This document shows positions 16,673 to 25,991 of a DNA stretch of 32,774 bases, in pieces; within the stretch, counting starts at the first letter, position 1; each line of letters starts with the position of its first letter. The notes beneath the pieces were generated by a model. It ran no database searches and was not told the origin of the DNA. It saw only the letters and a program-made list of their open reading frames with translations. Location: NCBI RefSeq assembly GCF_000577815.1, contig NZ_CBYM010000036.1, positions 1-32,774 of the forward strand, given 5' to 3'. Origin of the DNA: Clostridium saudiense. Its GTDB lineage: Bacteria; Bacillota; Clostridia; Clostridiales; Clostridiaceae. Made by a program: the position numbers and the translations under genes.

Positions 16673-17344
16673 ATGGCAAATACTAAACAATTTGTAGTTA
16701 TAGGATTAGGTAGATTTGGAGAATCAGTTGCTAAAACTTTATATTCACTAGGACATGATGTTTTAGCAATTGATATGGATGAAGATTCAGTACAAGAAAT
16801 ATCAGATAGTGTTACACATGCAGTACAAATGGATGCAACTGATGAAAATGCATTAAGAACATTAGGATTAAGAAACTTTGATGTTGCTGTAGTAACTATT
16901 GGATCAAATATTCAAGCTAGCGTAATGATTACTTTATTAGTTAAGGAACTGGGTGTAAAATATATAATTGCAAAAGGTCAAAGTGACTTACATGCAAAAG
17001 TATTATATAAAATTGGAGCTGATAGAGTAGTATTACCTGAAAAAGATATGGGAGTAAGAGTTGCTCATAACTTAGTATCAGCAAGTATTTTAGATTTTAT
17101 AGAATTATCTCCAGATTATAGTATTATGGAATTAAGAGTACTAAATGAATGGGATGGTAAAACTTTAAAAGAGTTAAAACTTAGAAGTAGCTATGGAATA
17201 AATATTATGGCTATAAAGAAAGGTGAAAATATTGATATTTCACCAAAAGCAGAAGAGGTATTATCATCTGATGATATTATAGTAGCAATAGGATCAGCGG
17301 ATGATTTAAGCAATTTAGAAGATATGTTAGTAAAGAGAAAATAA
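16673..17344 (+). CDS. ktrA: potassium uptake regulatory subunit KtrA (RCK domain)
   Basis: This 223-aa cytoplasmic protein forms the octameric ring under KtrB and gates it according to bound nucleotide. The RCK-N domain starts with VIGLGRFGESVAKTL (GxGxxG at about 11-16) and has the acidic ribose-binding residue in LAIDMDED. MDATDEN and GVKYIIAKGQ follow. The RCK-C domain (about 135-220) has ELRVLNEWDGKTLKEL and ends in IGSADDLSNLE. In this family RCK-C often binds c-di-AMP, which shuts uptake; that is inferred here from the family. It is co-transcribed with ktrB and the downstream RNA methyltransferase gene, 8 bases away. Confidence 0.93.
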   Translation: MANTKQFVVIGLGRFGESVAKTLYSLGHDVLAIDMDEDSVQEISDSVTHAVQMDATDENALRTLGLRNFDVAVVTIGSNIQASVMITLLVKELGVKYIIAKGQSDLHAKVLYKIGADRVVLPEKDMGVRVAHNLVSASILDFIELSPDYSIMELRVLNEWDGKTLKELKLRSSYGINIMAIKKGENIDISPKAEEVLSSDDIIVAIGSADDLSNLEDMLVKRK

Positions 17345-17352
17345 GAGGTGTA

Positions 17353-18138
17353 ATGTTGGTAGTTATTGAAAGTAAAGACAATGCATTATTTAAGAATACA
17401 AGAAAGTTAAAAGAAAGGAAATATAGAACTAAAGAAAATAAATATATAATAGAGGGATTTAGATTAGTTCAAGAAGCATTTAAAGCTAAATGTAGTATTG
17501 AGTATTTAATTGTAAATGAACATGGTAAAGATAAAATAAATGATTATTTACAAGAATATGTGGATAATATTAAGATATATGAATTAAAAAATGAATTATT
17601 TACACAATTAGTTTCTACAGAAAATACTCAGGGAATTATAGCAGTAGTAAATATAAATAATTCTATTAAAGATATAAAGGGTGATTTTTATTTATTATGT
17701 GATAAGGTTCAAGACCCAGGAAATTTAGGAACTATTATTAGAACAGCGCATGCTGCAGGAGTTAATGCAATAATATTAACAAAAGGGACTGTAGATATAT
17801 ATAACGATAAGACAATAAGATCTACTATGGGTTCGATATTTTATGTACCTATTATTTACGATAATGATTTAAGCTTTTTAAAGAATCTTAAAGATGAAGG
17901 TTTTAGTTTAGTGGCAACATCACTAGAAGAATCAAAAAACTTTTTTGATGAAGATTTAAGTGGAAAAGTAATTTTATCAGTTGGAAATGAAGGTAACGGG
18001 ATAAGTGATGAAATATTTGACTTGGCTGATAAAAAAGTTAAGATTCCAATGCCTGGTGGAGCAGAATCTTTAAATGTAGGAGTTGCAACTTCAATTATTT
18101 TATTCGAAAAAGTAAGACAAAAACTTTGTAAAAATTAA
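17353..18138 (+). CDS. TrmH/SpoU-family RNA 2'-O-methyltransferase
   Basis: A 261-aa SPOUT-class methyltransferase. The N-terminal substrate-binding domain has KYRTKENKYIIEGFRLVQEA (about 25-44). The knotted catalytic domain has KVQDPGNLGTIIRTAHAAG (motif 1), LSVGNEGNGISDEI (motif 2) and IPMPGGAESLNVGVATSI (motif 3, the trefoil-knot SAM site). The family methylates ribose in rRNA or tRNA; many are called 23S rRNA (guanosine 2'-O) methyltransferase, but the target base cannot be told here. GAGGTG is only 4-5 bases from the ATG; a TTG one codon later is an alternative start. It is often found just before pheS in Firmicutes, as it is here. Confidence 0.9.
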   Translation: MLVVIESKDNALFKNTRKLKERKYRTKENKYIIEGFRLVQEAFKAKCSIEYLIVNEHGKDKINDYLQEYVDNIKIYELKNELFTQLVSTENTQGIIAVVNINNSIKDIKGDFYLLCDKVQDPGNLGTIIRTAHAAGVNAIILTKGTVDIYNDKTIRSTMGSIFYVPIIYDNDLSFLKNLKDEGFSLVATSLEESKNFFDEDLSGKVILSVGNEGNGISDEIFDLADKKVKIPMPGGAESLNVGVATSIILFEKVRQKLCKN

Positions 18139-18152
18139 TTTAAAACTGGGTA

Positions 18153-18181
18153 TTGAAAAAAATCTTGGTTATTTGTATAAT
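18153..18181 (+). promoter_or_regulatory. sigma-A promoter of the pheST T-box leader
   Basis: TTGAAA (18153-18158) and a perfect TATAAT (18176-18181) are separated by 17 bases. Transcription should start near 18188. There is no terminator between the methyltransferase gene and this promoter. Confidence 0.82.
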
Positions 18182-18187
18182 AAATTG

Positions 18188-18441
18188 TAAATAAATATTT
18201 AAAGACTGTGAATGAGAAAGTAAATTTGAGAAAGTGTTCAGGGAGAAAAGATCATAGACTGCAAGTCTTTTTACATGGACTCTTATTGAAGTTCCCTCAG
18301 GAGTCCTAACTGTGAAGTAATAGTAGTAGTTAGCGGTTGAAGCCGTTATTTAATTAAGATGGATATGAAATTATTTTTCATATCAATTAGGGTGGTAACG
18401 CGGATATTCCGTCCCTTTGTGGGGCAGGGTATCCTTTTTTT
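18188..18441 (+). promoter_or_regulatory. T-box leader (tRNA-Phe sensing) of pheST
   Basis: The leader has a long stem I region and then GAAGTTCCCTCAGGAGTCC, where TTC at 18292-18294 fits the specifier position after GAA and matches a phenylalanine codon. The T-box core AGGGTGGTAACGCGG is at 18389-18403. The terminator (about 18402-18441) pairs GGATA..CC..CCC with GGG..GG.TATCC and ends in seven T residues. Uncharged tRNA-Phe would pair with the T-box bulge, stabilise the antiterminator and switch on pheS-pheT. About 100 gene-free bases follow before pheS. Confidence 0.95.
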
Positions 18442-18545
18442 ATGGGAAAATTTATAAAAGTATTTAAGTTTTTATAAATAAATGAAGATATTAAAAATAA
18501 ATACGCCCATTAAAATTTTATTAAAGTAAGAAGGGAGAACAAACA

Positions 18546-19565
18546 ATGCAAGAAAAATTATTAGCAATTAAAGAAGCTGCTTTTAATGAAATATCTGCTG
18601 CTGAAAATAGCGGAGCATTAGAAGAAATAAGAGTTAAATACCTTGGTAAAAAAGGTGAGCTTACTACAATATTAAGAGGTATGGGTTCATTAACACCAGA
18701 AGAAAGACCAATAGTTGGTAAATTAGTTAATGAGGCTAAAAGTGAAGTTGAAGCAAAATTAGAAGAGGTTGGAACTGCAATCAAAACTAAAGAAAAAAAT
18801 GCTAAACTTGCAAGTGAAGTAATTGATATATCTCTTCCAGGGAAGAAGCAAGTTATAGGAAAGAGACATCCTCTTGATTTAACATTAGAAAGAATGAAAG
18901 AAATATTTATTTCAATGGGATTCAGTATAGAAGATGGTCCAGAAGTTGAGCTTGATCATTATAATTTTGAAGCTTTAAACATACCAAAGGATCATCCAGC
19001 AAGAAGTGAACAAGATACTTTCTATATTAATGATAATATAGTTTTAAGAACTCAAACTTCACCAATTCAAATTAGAACAATGGAAAATCAAGAGCCACCT
19101 ATAAAGATGATATCTCCAGGGAAGGTATATAGATCAGATGCTGTAGATGCTACACATTCACCAATATTCTACCAAATGGAAGGTTTAGTAATTGATAAGG
19201 GAGTTACTTTTGCAGATTTAAAAGGAACTTTAGAGTTATTTGCTAAAAAGATGTTTGGGGATAAGGTTGTAACTAAGTTTAGACCACATCACTTCCCATT
19301 TACTGAACCATCAGCTGAAATGGATGCAACTTGTTTCGTTTGTGAAGGAAAAGGATGTAGAGTTTGTAAAGGAAGCGGATGGATTGAAATTTTAGGTTGT
19401 GGAATGGTTCACCCTAACGTTTTAAGAAACTGTGGAATTGATCCTGAAGTATATAGTGGATTTGCTTTTGGATTTGGTGTAGATAGAATGGTTATGCTTA
19501 AGTATGGAATTGATGATATAAGAGCATTATACGAAAGTGATATGAGATTTTTAAATCAATTTTAA
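18546..19565 (+). CDS. pheS: phenylalanine-tRNA ligase alpha subunit
   Basis: This 339-aa catalytic subunit of the (alpha-beta)2 synthetase charges tRNA-Phe. The N-terminal coiled-coil arm (about 1-85) binds tRNA. The class II core begins [20 protein letters not shown] and includes [44 protein letters not shown] (motif 2) and [19 protein letters not shown] (motif 3). A four-cysteine segment [17 protein letters not shown], seen in many Firmicute PheS proteins, is intact. AAGGGAG precedes the ATG. The pheT start codon lies 17 bases after the stop codon. Confidence 0.96.
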   Translation: MQEKLLAIKEAAFNEISAAENSGALEEIRVKYLGKKGELTTILRGMGSLTPEERPIVGKLVNEAKSEVEAKLEEVGTAIKTKEKNAKLASEVIDISLPGKKQVIGKRHPLDLTLERMKEIFISMGFSIEDGPEVELDHYNFEALNIPKDHPARSEQDTFYINDNIVLRTQTSPIQIRTMENQEPPIKMISPGKVYRSDAVDATHSPIFYQMEGLVIDKGVTFADLKGTLELFAKKMFGDKVVTKFRPHHFPFTEPSAEMDATCFVCEGKGCRVCKGSGWIEILGCGMVHPNVLRNCGIDPEVYSGFAFGFGVDRMVMLKYGIDDIRALYESDMRFLNQF

Positions 19566-19582
19566 TTAGGAGGTAAAGTAAT

Positions 19583-21961
19583 ATGAAAGTACCATATAAT
19601 TGGTTAAAGGACTACGCTGAAGTTAACGTAGATCCACATACATTAGGAGATAAATTAACTCTTTCAGGCTCAGCTTTAGAAGAGGTTATAATACAAGGGG
19701 ATAACATAAAAAATGTTGTTACAGGTAAAATTACAAAAATAGAAAAGCACCCAGATGCTGATAGATTAAATATTTGTCAAGTTAATATAGGAGCAGATGA
19801 GGAAATACAAATAGTTACAGCTGCTACTAATATGAAGGAGCAAGACATAGTACCAGTTGCTCTACATAAGTCAATTTTAGCTGATGGAACTGAAATTAAA
19901 AAAGGTAAAATGAGAGGGGTAGTATCTAACGGTATGTTCTGTTCTGAAGAAGAACTTGGAATAGCTGGAGATGAACCGGTTCATGGATTAATGATTTTAC
20001 CTGCTGATGCTCCATTAGGAATGGATATAAAAGAATACTTAGGGTTAAATAAGGCTATATTAGATTTTGAAATAACTTCTAATAGACCAGATTGCTTAAG
20101 TATGATTGGTATGGCAAGAGAAACTGCTGCAACTTTAAGAACATCGTATAAAATGCCAAACTTTAATTATGAAGCTAAATGTTCAGCTAATATTAATGAT
20201 GAACTAAAAGTAGAAGTTAGAGATGAATTATGTAGAAGATACATGGCTAAAGGTGTAAAAAATGTTAAAGTTGAACCATCACCAGGATGGATGCAAGAAA
20301 GACTTTTAGAAGCAGGTGTTAGACCTATAAACAATATAGTTGATATAACTAACTTTGTTATGTTAGAGCTAGGTCAACCAATGCATGCATTTGATGCAAG
20401 ACAAATAGAAAGTAAAACAATAGTTGTTGAAAGAGCTTTAGACGGAGAAAAGTTTACAACATTAGATGAAATAGAAAGAGAATTAGATTCAAGTATCTTA
20501 ATGATTAAAGATGGTTCTAAGTCTGTGGCTGTAGCTGGAATAATGGGTGGATTAAATTCAGAAATTCAAGATGATACTACAGAAGTAATATTTGAATCTG
20601 CAAACTTTGAAGGAACTAACATAAGAGTTAGCTCTAAAAAGTTAAATTTAAGATCAGAAAGTTCTTCAAGATTTGATAAAGATATAGATCCAAATTTAGC
20701 TAAACTTGCAATAGATAGAGCATGTGCCTTAATTTGTGAATTAGGCTGTGGTGAAGTTATGGAAGGAACTATTGACGTTTATAATAATGTTAAGGAAGAA
20801 GGTTCTATAACTGTAGATTCTAATTGGATAAACAAATTCCTAGGAACAGAAATTTCTAAAGAAGAAATGAAAGAAGCTTTAGATTCTTTAGATTTAAAGA
20901 CGGAATTAAATGGTGATGATTTAGTAATAACTATTCCAACATTTAGAATAGATATTGCTATAAAAGAAGACATTGCTGAAGAAGTTGCAAGAATTTATGG
21001 ATATGATAAGATTCCTACAACTATATTTAAAGTTTCAACTGAAAGAGAACCAAAGCATAAAAATGAATTATTAAATGATAAGGTAATTGAAATAATGGTT
21101 GGTAGTGGTATCAATCAATCTATTAGTTATTCATTTGTATCTCCTAAGGTATTTGATAAAGTAAATATACCTGCAGATAGTGAATTAAGAAATGTAGTTA
21201 AAATCAAGAATCCATTAGGTGAAGATTATAGTGTTATGAGAACAACTACTTTACCTTCAATTATGGAATCTTTAGGAAGAAACTATTCAAGAAACAATGA
21301 CTATGTAAGATTATTTGAAATTGGAAGAACTTATATTCCAAATGAAGATGAAACTAAATTACCAACTGAAAAGAATATTTTAACTATTGGTATTTATGGT
21401 AATTGTGATTATTTAGATCTTAAGGGAATAGTTGAAAATGTAGTTGATGGATTAGGAATAGCTAAGGCTAAATATGTTAGAGAAAGCGAAAACCCAAGCT
21501 ATCATCCAGGTAAAACAGCTGCACTTATGGCAAGAAATAAAAAAGCAGGTGTATTTGGAGAAGTTCATCCAGATGTAATTGAAAACTATGGAATAGATGT
21601 TGATTGTTATGTTGCAGAGCTTGATTTAGATGCTTTATTTGAAGCTTCAAATATGAATAAATCATATAAGGCACTTCCAAAATTCCCAGCAGTTACAAGA
21701 GATATAGCTTTATTATGTGATGATTCTATATTAGTTGCTGAAATAGAAGAAACTATAAGAAAAGCTGGTGGAAACTTAGTAGAAAAAGTTCAATTATTCG
21801 ATATCTATAAGGGAGCACAAATTCCAGAAGGTAAAAAATCAATAGCTTATGCAATTGCATATAGAGATGAAAAGAAAACTTTAGAGGATAAAGATATAGC
21901 TAAAGTTCATGATAAAATTCTTAAAGCATTAGAGCATAAATTAGGTGCTGTTTTAAGATAA
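19583..21961 (+). CDS. pheT: phenylalanine-tRNA ligase beta subunit
   Basis: This 792-aa subunit contributes tRNA recognition and editing. Domains in order are: an N-terminal [11 protein letters not shown] segment; an EMAP-type tRNA-binding domain (about 40-150, [16 protein letters not shown]); the B3/B4 editing domain (about 210-385, [21 protein letters not shown]); the B5 domain (about 400-475); the catalytic-like core ([27 protein letters not shown]); and the C-terminal anticodon-binding FDX-ACB domain (about 695-792, ending [10 protein letters not shown]). The full length matches bacterial PheT. AGGAGG lies just upstream. Regulated with pheS by the T-box. Confidence 0.96.
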   Translation: MKVPYNWLKDYAEVNVDPHTLGDKLTLSGSALEEVIIQGDNIKNVVTGKITKIEKHPDADRLNICQVNIGADEEIQIVTAATNMKEQDIVPVALHKSILADGTEIKKGKMRGVVSNGMFCSEEELGIAGDEPVHGLMILPADAPLGMDIKEYLGLNKAILDFEITSNRPDCLSMIGMARETAATLRTSYKMPNFNYEAKCSANINDELKVEVRDELCRRYMAKGVKNVKVEPSPGWMQERLLEAGVRPINNIVDITNFVMLELGQPMHAFDARQIESKTIVVERALDGEKFTTLDEIERELDSSILMIKDGSKSVAVAGIMGGLNSEIQDDTTEVIFESANFEGTNIRVSSKKLNLRSESSSRFDKDIDPNLAKLAIDRACALICELGCGEVMEGTIDVYNNVKEEGSITVDSNWINKFLGTEISKEEMKEALDSLDLKTELNGDDLVITIPTFRIDIAIKEDIAEEVARIYGYDKIPTTIFKVSTEREPKHKNELLNDKVIEIMVGSGINQSISYSFVSPKVFDKVNIPADSELRNVVKIKNPLGEDYSVMRTTTLPSIMESLGRNYSRNNDYVRLFEIGRTYIPNEDETKLPTEKNILTIGIYGNCDYLDLKGIVENVVDGLGIAKAKYVRESENPSYHPGKTAALMARNKKAGVFGEVHPDVIENYGIDVDCYVAELDLDALFEASNMNKSYKALPKFPAVTRDIALLCDDSILVAEIEETIRKAGGNLVEKVQLFDIYKGAQIPEGKKSIAYAIAYRDEKKTLEDKDIAKVHDKILKALEHKLGAVLR

Positions 21962-21975
21962 TTATTAAAGTATAA

Positions 21976-22003
21976 AAAGGAAGCTGAATTTTCAGCTTCC
22001 TTT
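21976..22003. terminator. bidirectional terminator between pheT and DUF2156 gene
   Basis: AAAGGAAGCTGAA (21976-21988) pairs perfectly with TTCAGCTTCCTTT (21991-22003). On the minus strand it is followed by TTTTTATA, on the plus strand by only three T residues and then A. It serves converging genes and overlaps the stop codon of the minus-strand gene. Confidence 0.88.
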
Positions 22004-22886
22004 AAATTATTATTAATGATTTTTTTAATAGATATAGAGGATAATATGAAAGTTTTGACTTTCTTAATCCAGGACAACCACAATCTTCTTCCCTATTAAT
22101 ATATTTCGTATTTTTAAAATTCTTATTTATAAATTCTCTGTTTATAAATGCATATATGCCTTTATAATTTATATCACAACGTTCAATGTGGATGATGGCT
22201 GTATCATTTAATATTTCACCAATTGAAAATCCAACAAGATTATTATTTACATAAACTGCAATACTTTTTAAATTTAAATAGTTTAGGTTATGAAGTAAAT
22301 TAGTTATTTCTACTGTTTCACAACGTAATTCTTCACAAAGCTTATATTTGTTTTCATGCCACTTTTCTATTAAAGCTAAACAATCTTGAATGATTTTTTC
22401 ATCATCTATCGATTTTATAATATAATTATAAGATTTTATAAATGAATTATAGTGATTTTTCTTTTGATGATACTTTTTCCCAGACAAATTTAACAATTCA
22501 TCAGTTGAATATACATATTCAAAGTTGTCTCTGTTTTGGATTGTTTTGAAAGGAAAACTTGTATATTTTTTTAGGACATTAATAAAATTATCTTCAATAT
22601 CCCCAAATAGATAAATAGTGTCGGTTGGGCTTAAGCTTTTTAAAGTTAATATTAAGTCTTCTAATTTATTTTTATCATAGCCAATAGGCATCATAAAAAA
22701 AGTTCCATCTTCTGTTTCCTTTTTTATTATTAAGCAATCATTTATGATAGAATATTGTGTTTTGCAAAAATCTTTCCATAAATAAAGTGTTACAAAAGAA
22801 TATTCATAAGATTTATTATCTATTTTGCACAAATATTTCTCAAATAAATCTTTATCTTCTAAATTTATGCTTTTAAAGTTTTCCAA
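22002..22886 (-). CDS. DUF2156 protein (GNAT-like, phosphatidylglycerol lysyltransferase C-terminal domain family)
   Basis: A 294-aa soluble protein, full length for the stand-alone DUF2156 family. The central GKKYHQKKNHYNSFIKSY (about 136-153) and the C-terminal NREEDCGCPGLRKSKLSYYP (about 262-281) are the hallmark segments shared with the catalytic domain of MprF-type lysyl-phosphatidylglycerol synthases. There is no membrane flippase part, so it probably transfers an aminoacyl or acyl group to an unknown acceptor or is a related GNAT enzyme. Its true substrate is not known. GGAGATGG precedes the ATG. The gene is monocistronic on the minus strand, divergent from the 161-aa gene at 23054. 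Confidence 0.8.
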   Translation of the reverse strand: MENFKSINLEDKDLFEKYLCKIDNKSYEYSFVTLYLWKDFCKTQYSIINDCLIIKKETEDGTFFMMPIGYDKNKLEDLILTLKSLSPTDTIYLFGDIEDNFINVLKKYTSFPFKTIQNRDNFEYVYSTDELLNLSGKKYHQKKNHYNSFIKSYNYIIKSIDDEKIIQDCLALIEKWHENKYKLCEELRCETVEITNLLHNLNYLNLKSIAVYVNNNLVGFSIGEILNDTAIIHIERCDINYKGIYAFINREFINKNFKNTKYINREEDCGCPGLRKSKLSYYPLYLLKKSLIII

Positions 22887-23053
22887 TTTACCATCTCCTC
22901 TTAATAAGGAAGAAAATAGTATATATATTATTTTATTTTTGTAATTAAAAGATGTGTATGTTAATACTTGATTAACAAAATTTTAGGAATTTAATTTGGC
23001 TATAAGAATATAATTCAATGAATAATAAATTTATATAAAGGGTTAGGTAGAAG

Positions 23054-23539
23054 ATGAAGTTACAAAATTTGATTTTAAACTTGTCAAAAGATGATATATT
23101 AAAGTTAATATCACTTCAAGATAAAACTATAGTTAAATCATTAGAATTAGGTGATCAAATAAAGATAAGTGGAATTTATAAGTTAATGGGATTAAATGTT
23201 GATTTCAATGGAATTATGAGTATTAGCAGTTTTAAAAATAATGTCATATATATTACCATTAATGAATTTAAAATTTCTAATAAAACATCAAGTAATCCAT
23301 TAGTTAAAGGTTCGATTGCATTACTAACAAAATCTATAAATGATATTGAAGGAATGACTTTAAAAAATAAAGTGCTTACAATTGATATAGAAAAAATAGT
23401 ACAAGCTTATTGTACAGATACTTATGGAATAAAACTTGATAAATTAGATATAAATACTTTAAATACTAAAAATGGATCATTAGAGTTTGGAATAAATGTT
23501 TTAGATTTAAATTTAAAGAATTTGAGCGTACCTAAATAA
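23054..23539 (+). CDS. unrecognised 161-aa conserved-looking hypothetical protein
   Basis: I do not recognise the family with confidence. The protein has no signal peptide or membrane helix. After a short helical start (LILNLSKDDILKLISLQDK) it alternates short hydrophobic and polar stretches, such as DQIKISGIYKLMGLNVDFNGIMSI and VIYITINEFKISN, which suggests beta-sheet. A GLEGMTL-like INDIEGMTLKNKVLTIDIEKIV follows. The pattern recalls lipid-binding or LmeA/DUF2993-like repeats, but that is only an impression. The ribosome site AGGTAG is weak and close to the ATG. It is a single gene ending at its own terminator, between the DUF2156 gene and the glp cluster. Confidence 0.6.
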   Translation: MKLQNLILNLSKDDILKLISLQDKTIVKSLELGDQIKISGIYKLMGLNVDFNGIMSISSFKNNVIYITINEFKISNKTSSNPLVKGSIALLTKSINDIEGMTLKNKVLTIDIEKIVQAYCTDTYGIKLDKLDINTLNTKNGSLEFGINVLDLNLKNLSVPK

Positions 23540-23551
23540 TTAGTAAGATAG

Positions 23552-23612
23552 GATTATATTTTTTATTAGAATTACTAAATGTTAATGATAATGAGAAATA
23601 TAATCTTTTTTT
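23552..23612 (+). terminator. Rho-independent terminator after the 161-aa gene
   Basis: GATTATATTT (23552-23561) pairs perfectly with AAATATAATC (23596-23605), followed by seven T residues. The loop is long at 34 bases and may fold further. Confidence 0.7.
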
Positions 23613-23706
23613 ATTAACAATAAGGTTTATAATATCTTTATGAATAGTAAAACATATGTTATTATTACCATGTAAACAATTTAATTATAAGGTTAAGGAA
23701 AAATTT

Positions 23707-24264
23707 ATGAGAATGAATGAATTATTGAATGAAAATCCTATTATAGCAGCAGTTAAGGATTTTGATTCACTTCAAGAGGCATTAGAATCAAATATAAATA
23801 TAATATTTATATTATTTGGAGATATATTATCAGTAAGTGAAATAAGTAAAAAAATTAGAGATAAAAATAAAATTGGTATTTTACATATTGATTTAGTTGA
23901 AGGACTTTCTAGTAAGGAAGTTTCAATTAAGTTTATAAAAAATAATACTTATTTTAATGGAATAATAAGTACAAAAGCAAATGTAATTAAATCTGCAAAG
24001 CTACATGGCTTGATTGCAATTCAAAGGTTTTTTATTTTTGATACAATTTCACTTAATAATAGCAAAAGTCATATTATTTCGGAATGTGATGCTATTGAAA
24101 TATTACCAGGTGTTATACCAAAGGTAATAAAGAAAATAGAAAATTGTACTAATAAACCTATTGTTGTTGGAGGGCTAATTGATAATAAAGAAGATGTTAT
24201 ATCAGCACTAAGTGCAGGTGCAACAAGTGTATCAAGTAGCAAGAATAGTATTTGGAAAGTTTAA
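23707..24264 (+). CDS. glpP: glycerol-3-phosphate-responsive antiterminator GlpP
   Basis: This 185-aa RNA-binding regulator prevents early termination in glp leader RNAs when glycerol-3-phosphate is bound. The G3P_antiterm fold is a TIM-like barrel; visible family blocks are NENPIIAAVKD (about 7-17), FILFGDILSVSEI, GILHIDLVEGLS, GIISTKANVIKSAKLHGLIAIQRFF, DAIEILPGVIPKVIKKI and PIVVGGLIDNKEDVISALSAGATSVSSS near the end. The start at 23707 follows AAGGAAAA; the frame is open 17 codons upstream. A second ATG two codons on is possible. It starts the glp cluster and is 25 bases before glpK. The obvious target in this window is the leader at 25847-25900. Confidence 0.9.
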   Translation: MRMNELLNENPIIAAVKDFDSLQEALESNINIIFILFGDILSVSEISKKIRDKNKIGILHIDLVEGLSSKEVSIKFIKNNTYFNGIISTKANVIKSAKLHGLIAIQRFFIFDTISLNNSKSHIISECDAIEILPGVIPKVIKKIENCTNKPIVVGGLIDNKEDVISALSAGATSVSSSKNSIWKV

Positions 24265-24289
24265 TTAAGTAATATAGGAGTGATTAATT

Positions 24290-25783
24290 ATGAAGAAATA
24301 TATATTGTCATTAGACCAAGGAACTACTAGTTCTAGGGCAATTATATTTGATAGGGAACAAAATATTTATGGAGTTGCACAAAAAGAATTTAATCAAATA
24401 TATCCAAAAGAAGGATGGGTTGAACATAATCCTATGGAAATATGGTCATCTCAATATTGTGTTCTTCAAGAAGTTTTAGCTAAGACTAATATAGAACCTG
24501 AAGAAATAGCGGCTATAGGAATTACAAATCAAAGGGAAACAACTATTGTATGGGATAAAGTAACTGGAGAGCCAATTTATAATGCAATTGTTTGGCAATG
24601 TAGGAGAACAGCTGATATATGTGAAGAATTAAAAAAAGAAGGTTTTGATAAATATATTAAAGAAAATACAGGATTATTAATTGATGCCTATTTTTCAGGT
24701 ACAAAAATAAAATGGATATTAGATAATGTTAAAGATGCAAGAAAGAAAGCTGAATCAGGGAGATTGATTTTTGGTACTGTAGATTCTTGGTTACTTTGGA
24801 AGCTTACTAATGGTAAGATTCATGCAACTGATTATACAAATGCATCAAGAACTATGTTATTTAATATTAAGACATTACAGTGGGATAAAAATATTTTAAA
24901 TAAATTAAATATACCATTATCTATGATGCCAGAAGTTAAAAACTCATCAGAAATTTATGGATACGCCAACTTAGGTGGAAAAGGAAATGTTCAGGTTCCA
25001 ATAGCTGGGATTGCTGGGGATCAGCAAGCAGCACTTTTTGGGCAAGCAGCATTTAATAAAGGTGATGCAAAAAACACATATGGAACTGGTTGTTTCTTAT
25101 TAATGAATACAGGTGAGAAATTAATAGAAAGCAAGCATGGATTAATTACAACAATAGCTATAGGATTAAATGGAAAGATACAATATGCATTAGAGGGATC
25201 TGTTTTTATGGGTGGTGCAATAATTCAATGGTTAAGAGATGAAATGGAATTAATTACAGATGCAAAGGATTCAGAGTATTTTGCTCAAAAGGTCAAAGAT
25301 AATGGTGGCGTTTATATTGTTCCAGCTTTTGTAGGGCTAGGTGCACCGTATTGGGATATGTATGCAAGAGGTTCTATTTTTGGATTAACTAGAGGGGCAA
25401 ATAAAAATCATATTATAAGAGCAGCTTTAGAAGCAATTGCATATCAAGTTAGAGATTTATTAGATGCTATGGAAGAGGACACTGGATATAAAATAAATGT
25501 GTTAAAGGTTGATGGAGGTGCTAGTAAAAATAAATTTTTAATGCAATTTCAGTCTGATATATCAAATATTAAGGTTTGTAAGCCGATAATTACAGAAACA
25601 ACAGCTTTAGGTGCAGCTTATTTAGCTGGACTTGCAGTTGGATATTTTGAAAGTACTGAGGAAATAGCACAAGGATGGTATGCTAGTGAATCGTATAATC
25701 CTAAATTAGCTGAAGAAAAAAAAGAAAAATTATATAGTGGATGGAAAAAGTCAGTCAAAAGGTCTATGAATTGGGAAGAGTAA
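24290..25783 (+). CDS. glpK: glycerol kinase
   Basis: This 497-aa FGGY-family kinase converts glycerol to glycerol-3-phosphate with [14 protein letters not shown] (about 7-17) is the phosphate-1 site, [14 protein letters not shown] binds substrate, DSWLLWKLT and [13 protein letters not shown] follow, and [14 protein letters not shown] and [19 protein letters not shown] complete the ATP site. The loop at about 226-237 reads [12 protein letters not shown]. It lacks the YHFFG-type histidine that PTS phosphorylates in enterococcal and bacillar enzymes, and it also differs from the E. coli fructose-1,6-bisphosphate loop. AGGAGTG precedes the ATG. No terminator lies between glpP and glpK, so they are co-transcribed. 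A glycerol channel gene (glpF) is not in this window. Confidence 0.96.
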   Translation: MKKYILSLDQGTTSSRAIIFDREQNIYGVAQKEFNQIYPKEGWVEHNPMEIWSSQYCVLQEVLAKTNIEPEEIAAIGITNQRETTIVWDKVTGEPIYNAIVWQCRRTADICEELKKEGFDKYIKENTGLLIDAYFSGTKIKWILDNVKDARKKAESGRLIFGTVDSWLLWKLTNGKIHATDYTNASRTMLFNIKTLQWDKNILNKLNIPLSMMPEVKNSSEIYGYANLGGKGNVQVPIAGIAGDQQAALFGQAAFNKGDAKNTYGTGCFLLMNTGEKLIESKHGLITTIAIGLNGKIQYALEGSVFMGGAIIQWLRDEMELITDAKDSEYFAQKVKDNGGVYIVPAFVGLGAPYWDMYARGSIFGLTRGANKNHIIRAALEAIAYQVRDLLDAMEEDTGYKINVLKVDGGASKNKFLMQFQSDISNIKVCKPIITETTALGAAYLAGLAVGYFESTEEIAQGWYASESYNPKLAEEKKEKLYSGWKKSVKRSMNWEE

Positions 25784-25784
25784 T

Positions 25785-25812
25785 TTGCAAAATATGGTAG
25801 TTGTGTTATAAT
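25785..25812 (+). promoter_or_regulatory. sigma-A promoter of the G3P dehydrogenase leader
   Basis: TTGCAA (25785-25790) and TATAAT (25807-25812) are 16 bases apart, with TGT just before the -10 as an extended element. The -35 overlaps the end of glpK by no more than the stop codon region. Transcription should start near 25819. Confidence 0.7.
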
Positions 25813-25846
25813 GTATATATATTAAATATGGGTGTATGAGAAATAG

Positions 25847-25900
25847 AGTCAAGCACAAAAACAGAGGATTAATTTCCTTGTTTTTAGCTTGGCTTTTTTT
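25847..25900 (+). terminator. leader terminator, likely GlpP antitermination site
   Basis: AGTCAAGC (25847-25854) pairs with GCTTGGCT (25887-25894), including one G-U pair. The interior AAAAACA..AGGA can pair with TCCT..TGTTTTT, and seven T residues end it. It lies about 30 bases after the promoter start and about 90 bases before the dehydrogenase gene, so it would shut off the downstream genes unless prevented. GlpP, encoded just upstream, works exactly on such leaders in Bacillus. That GlpP binds here is inference. Confidence 0.75.
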
Positions 25901-25991
25901 AGTAGTGTAATAAGAATGAAATATAAAAATGAACTCATATTATAATGTATAAAAATTACTTTTCAAAGTAAAAAAATAAGAGGTGAAGTTT

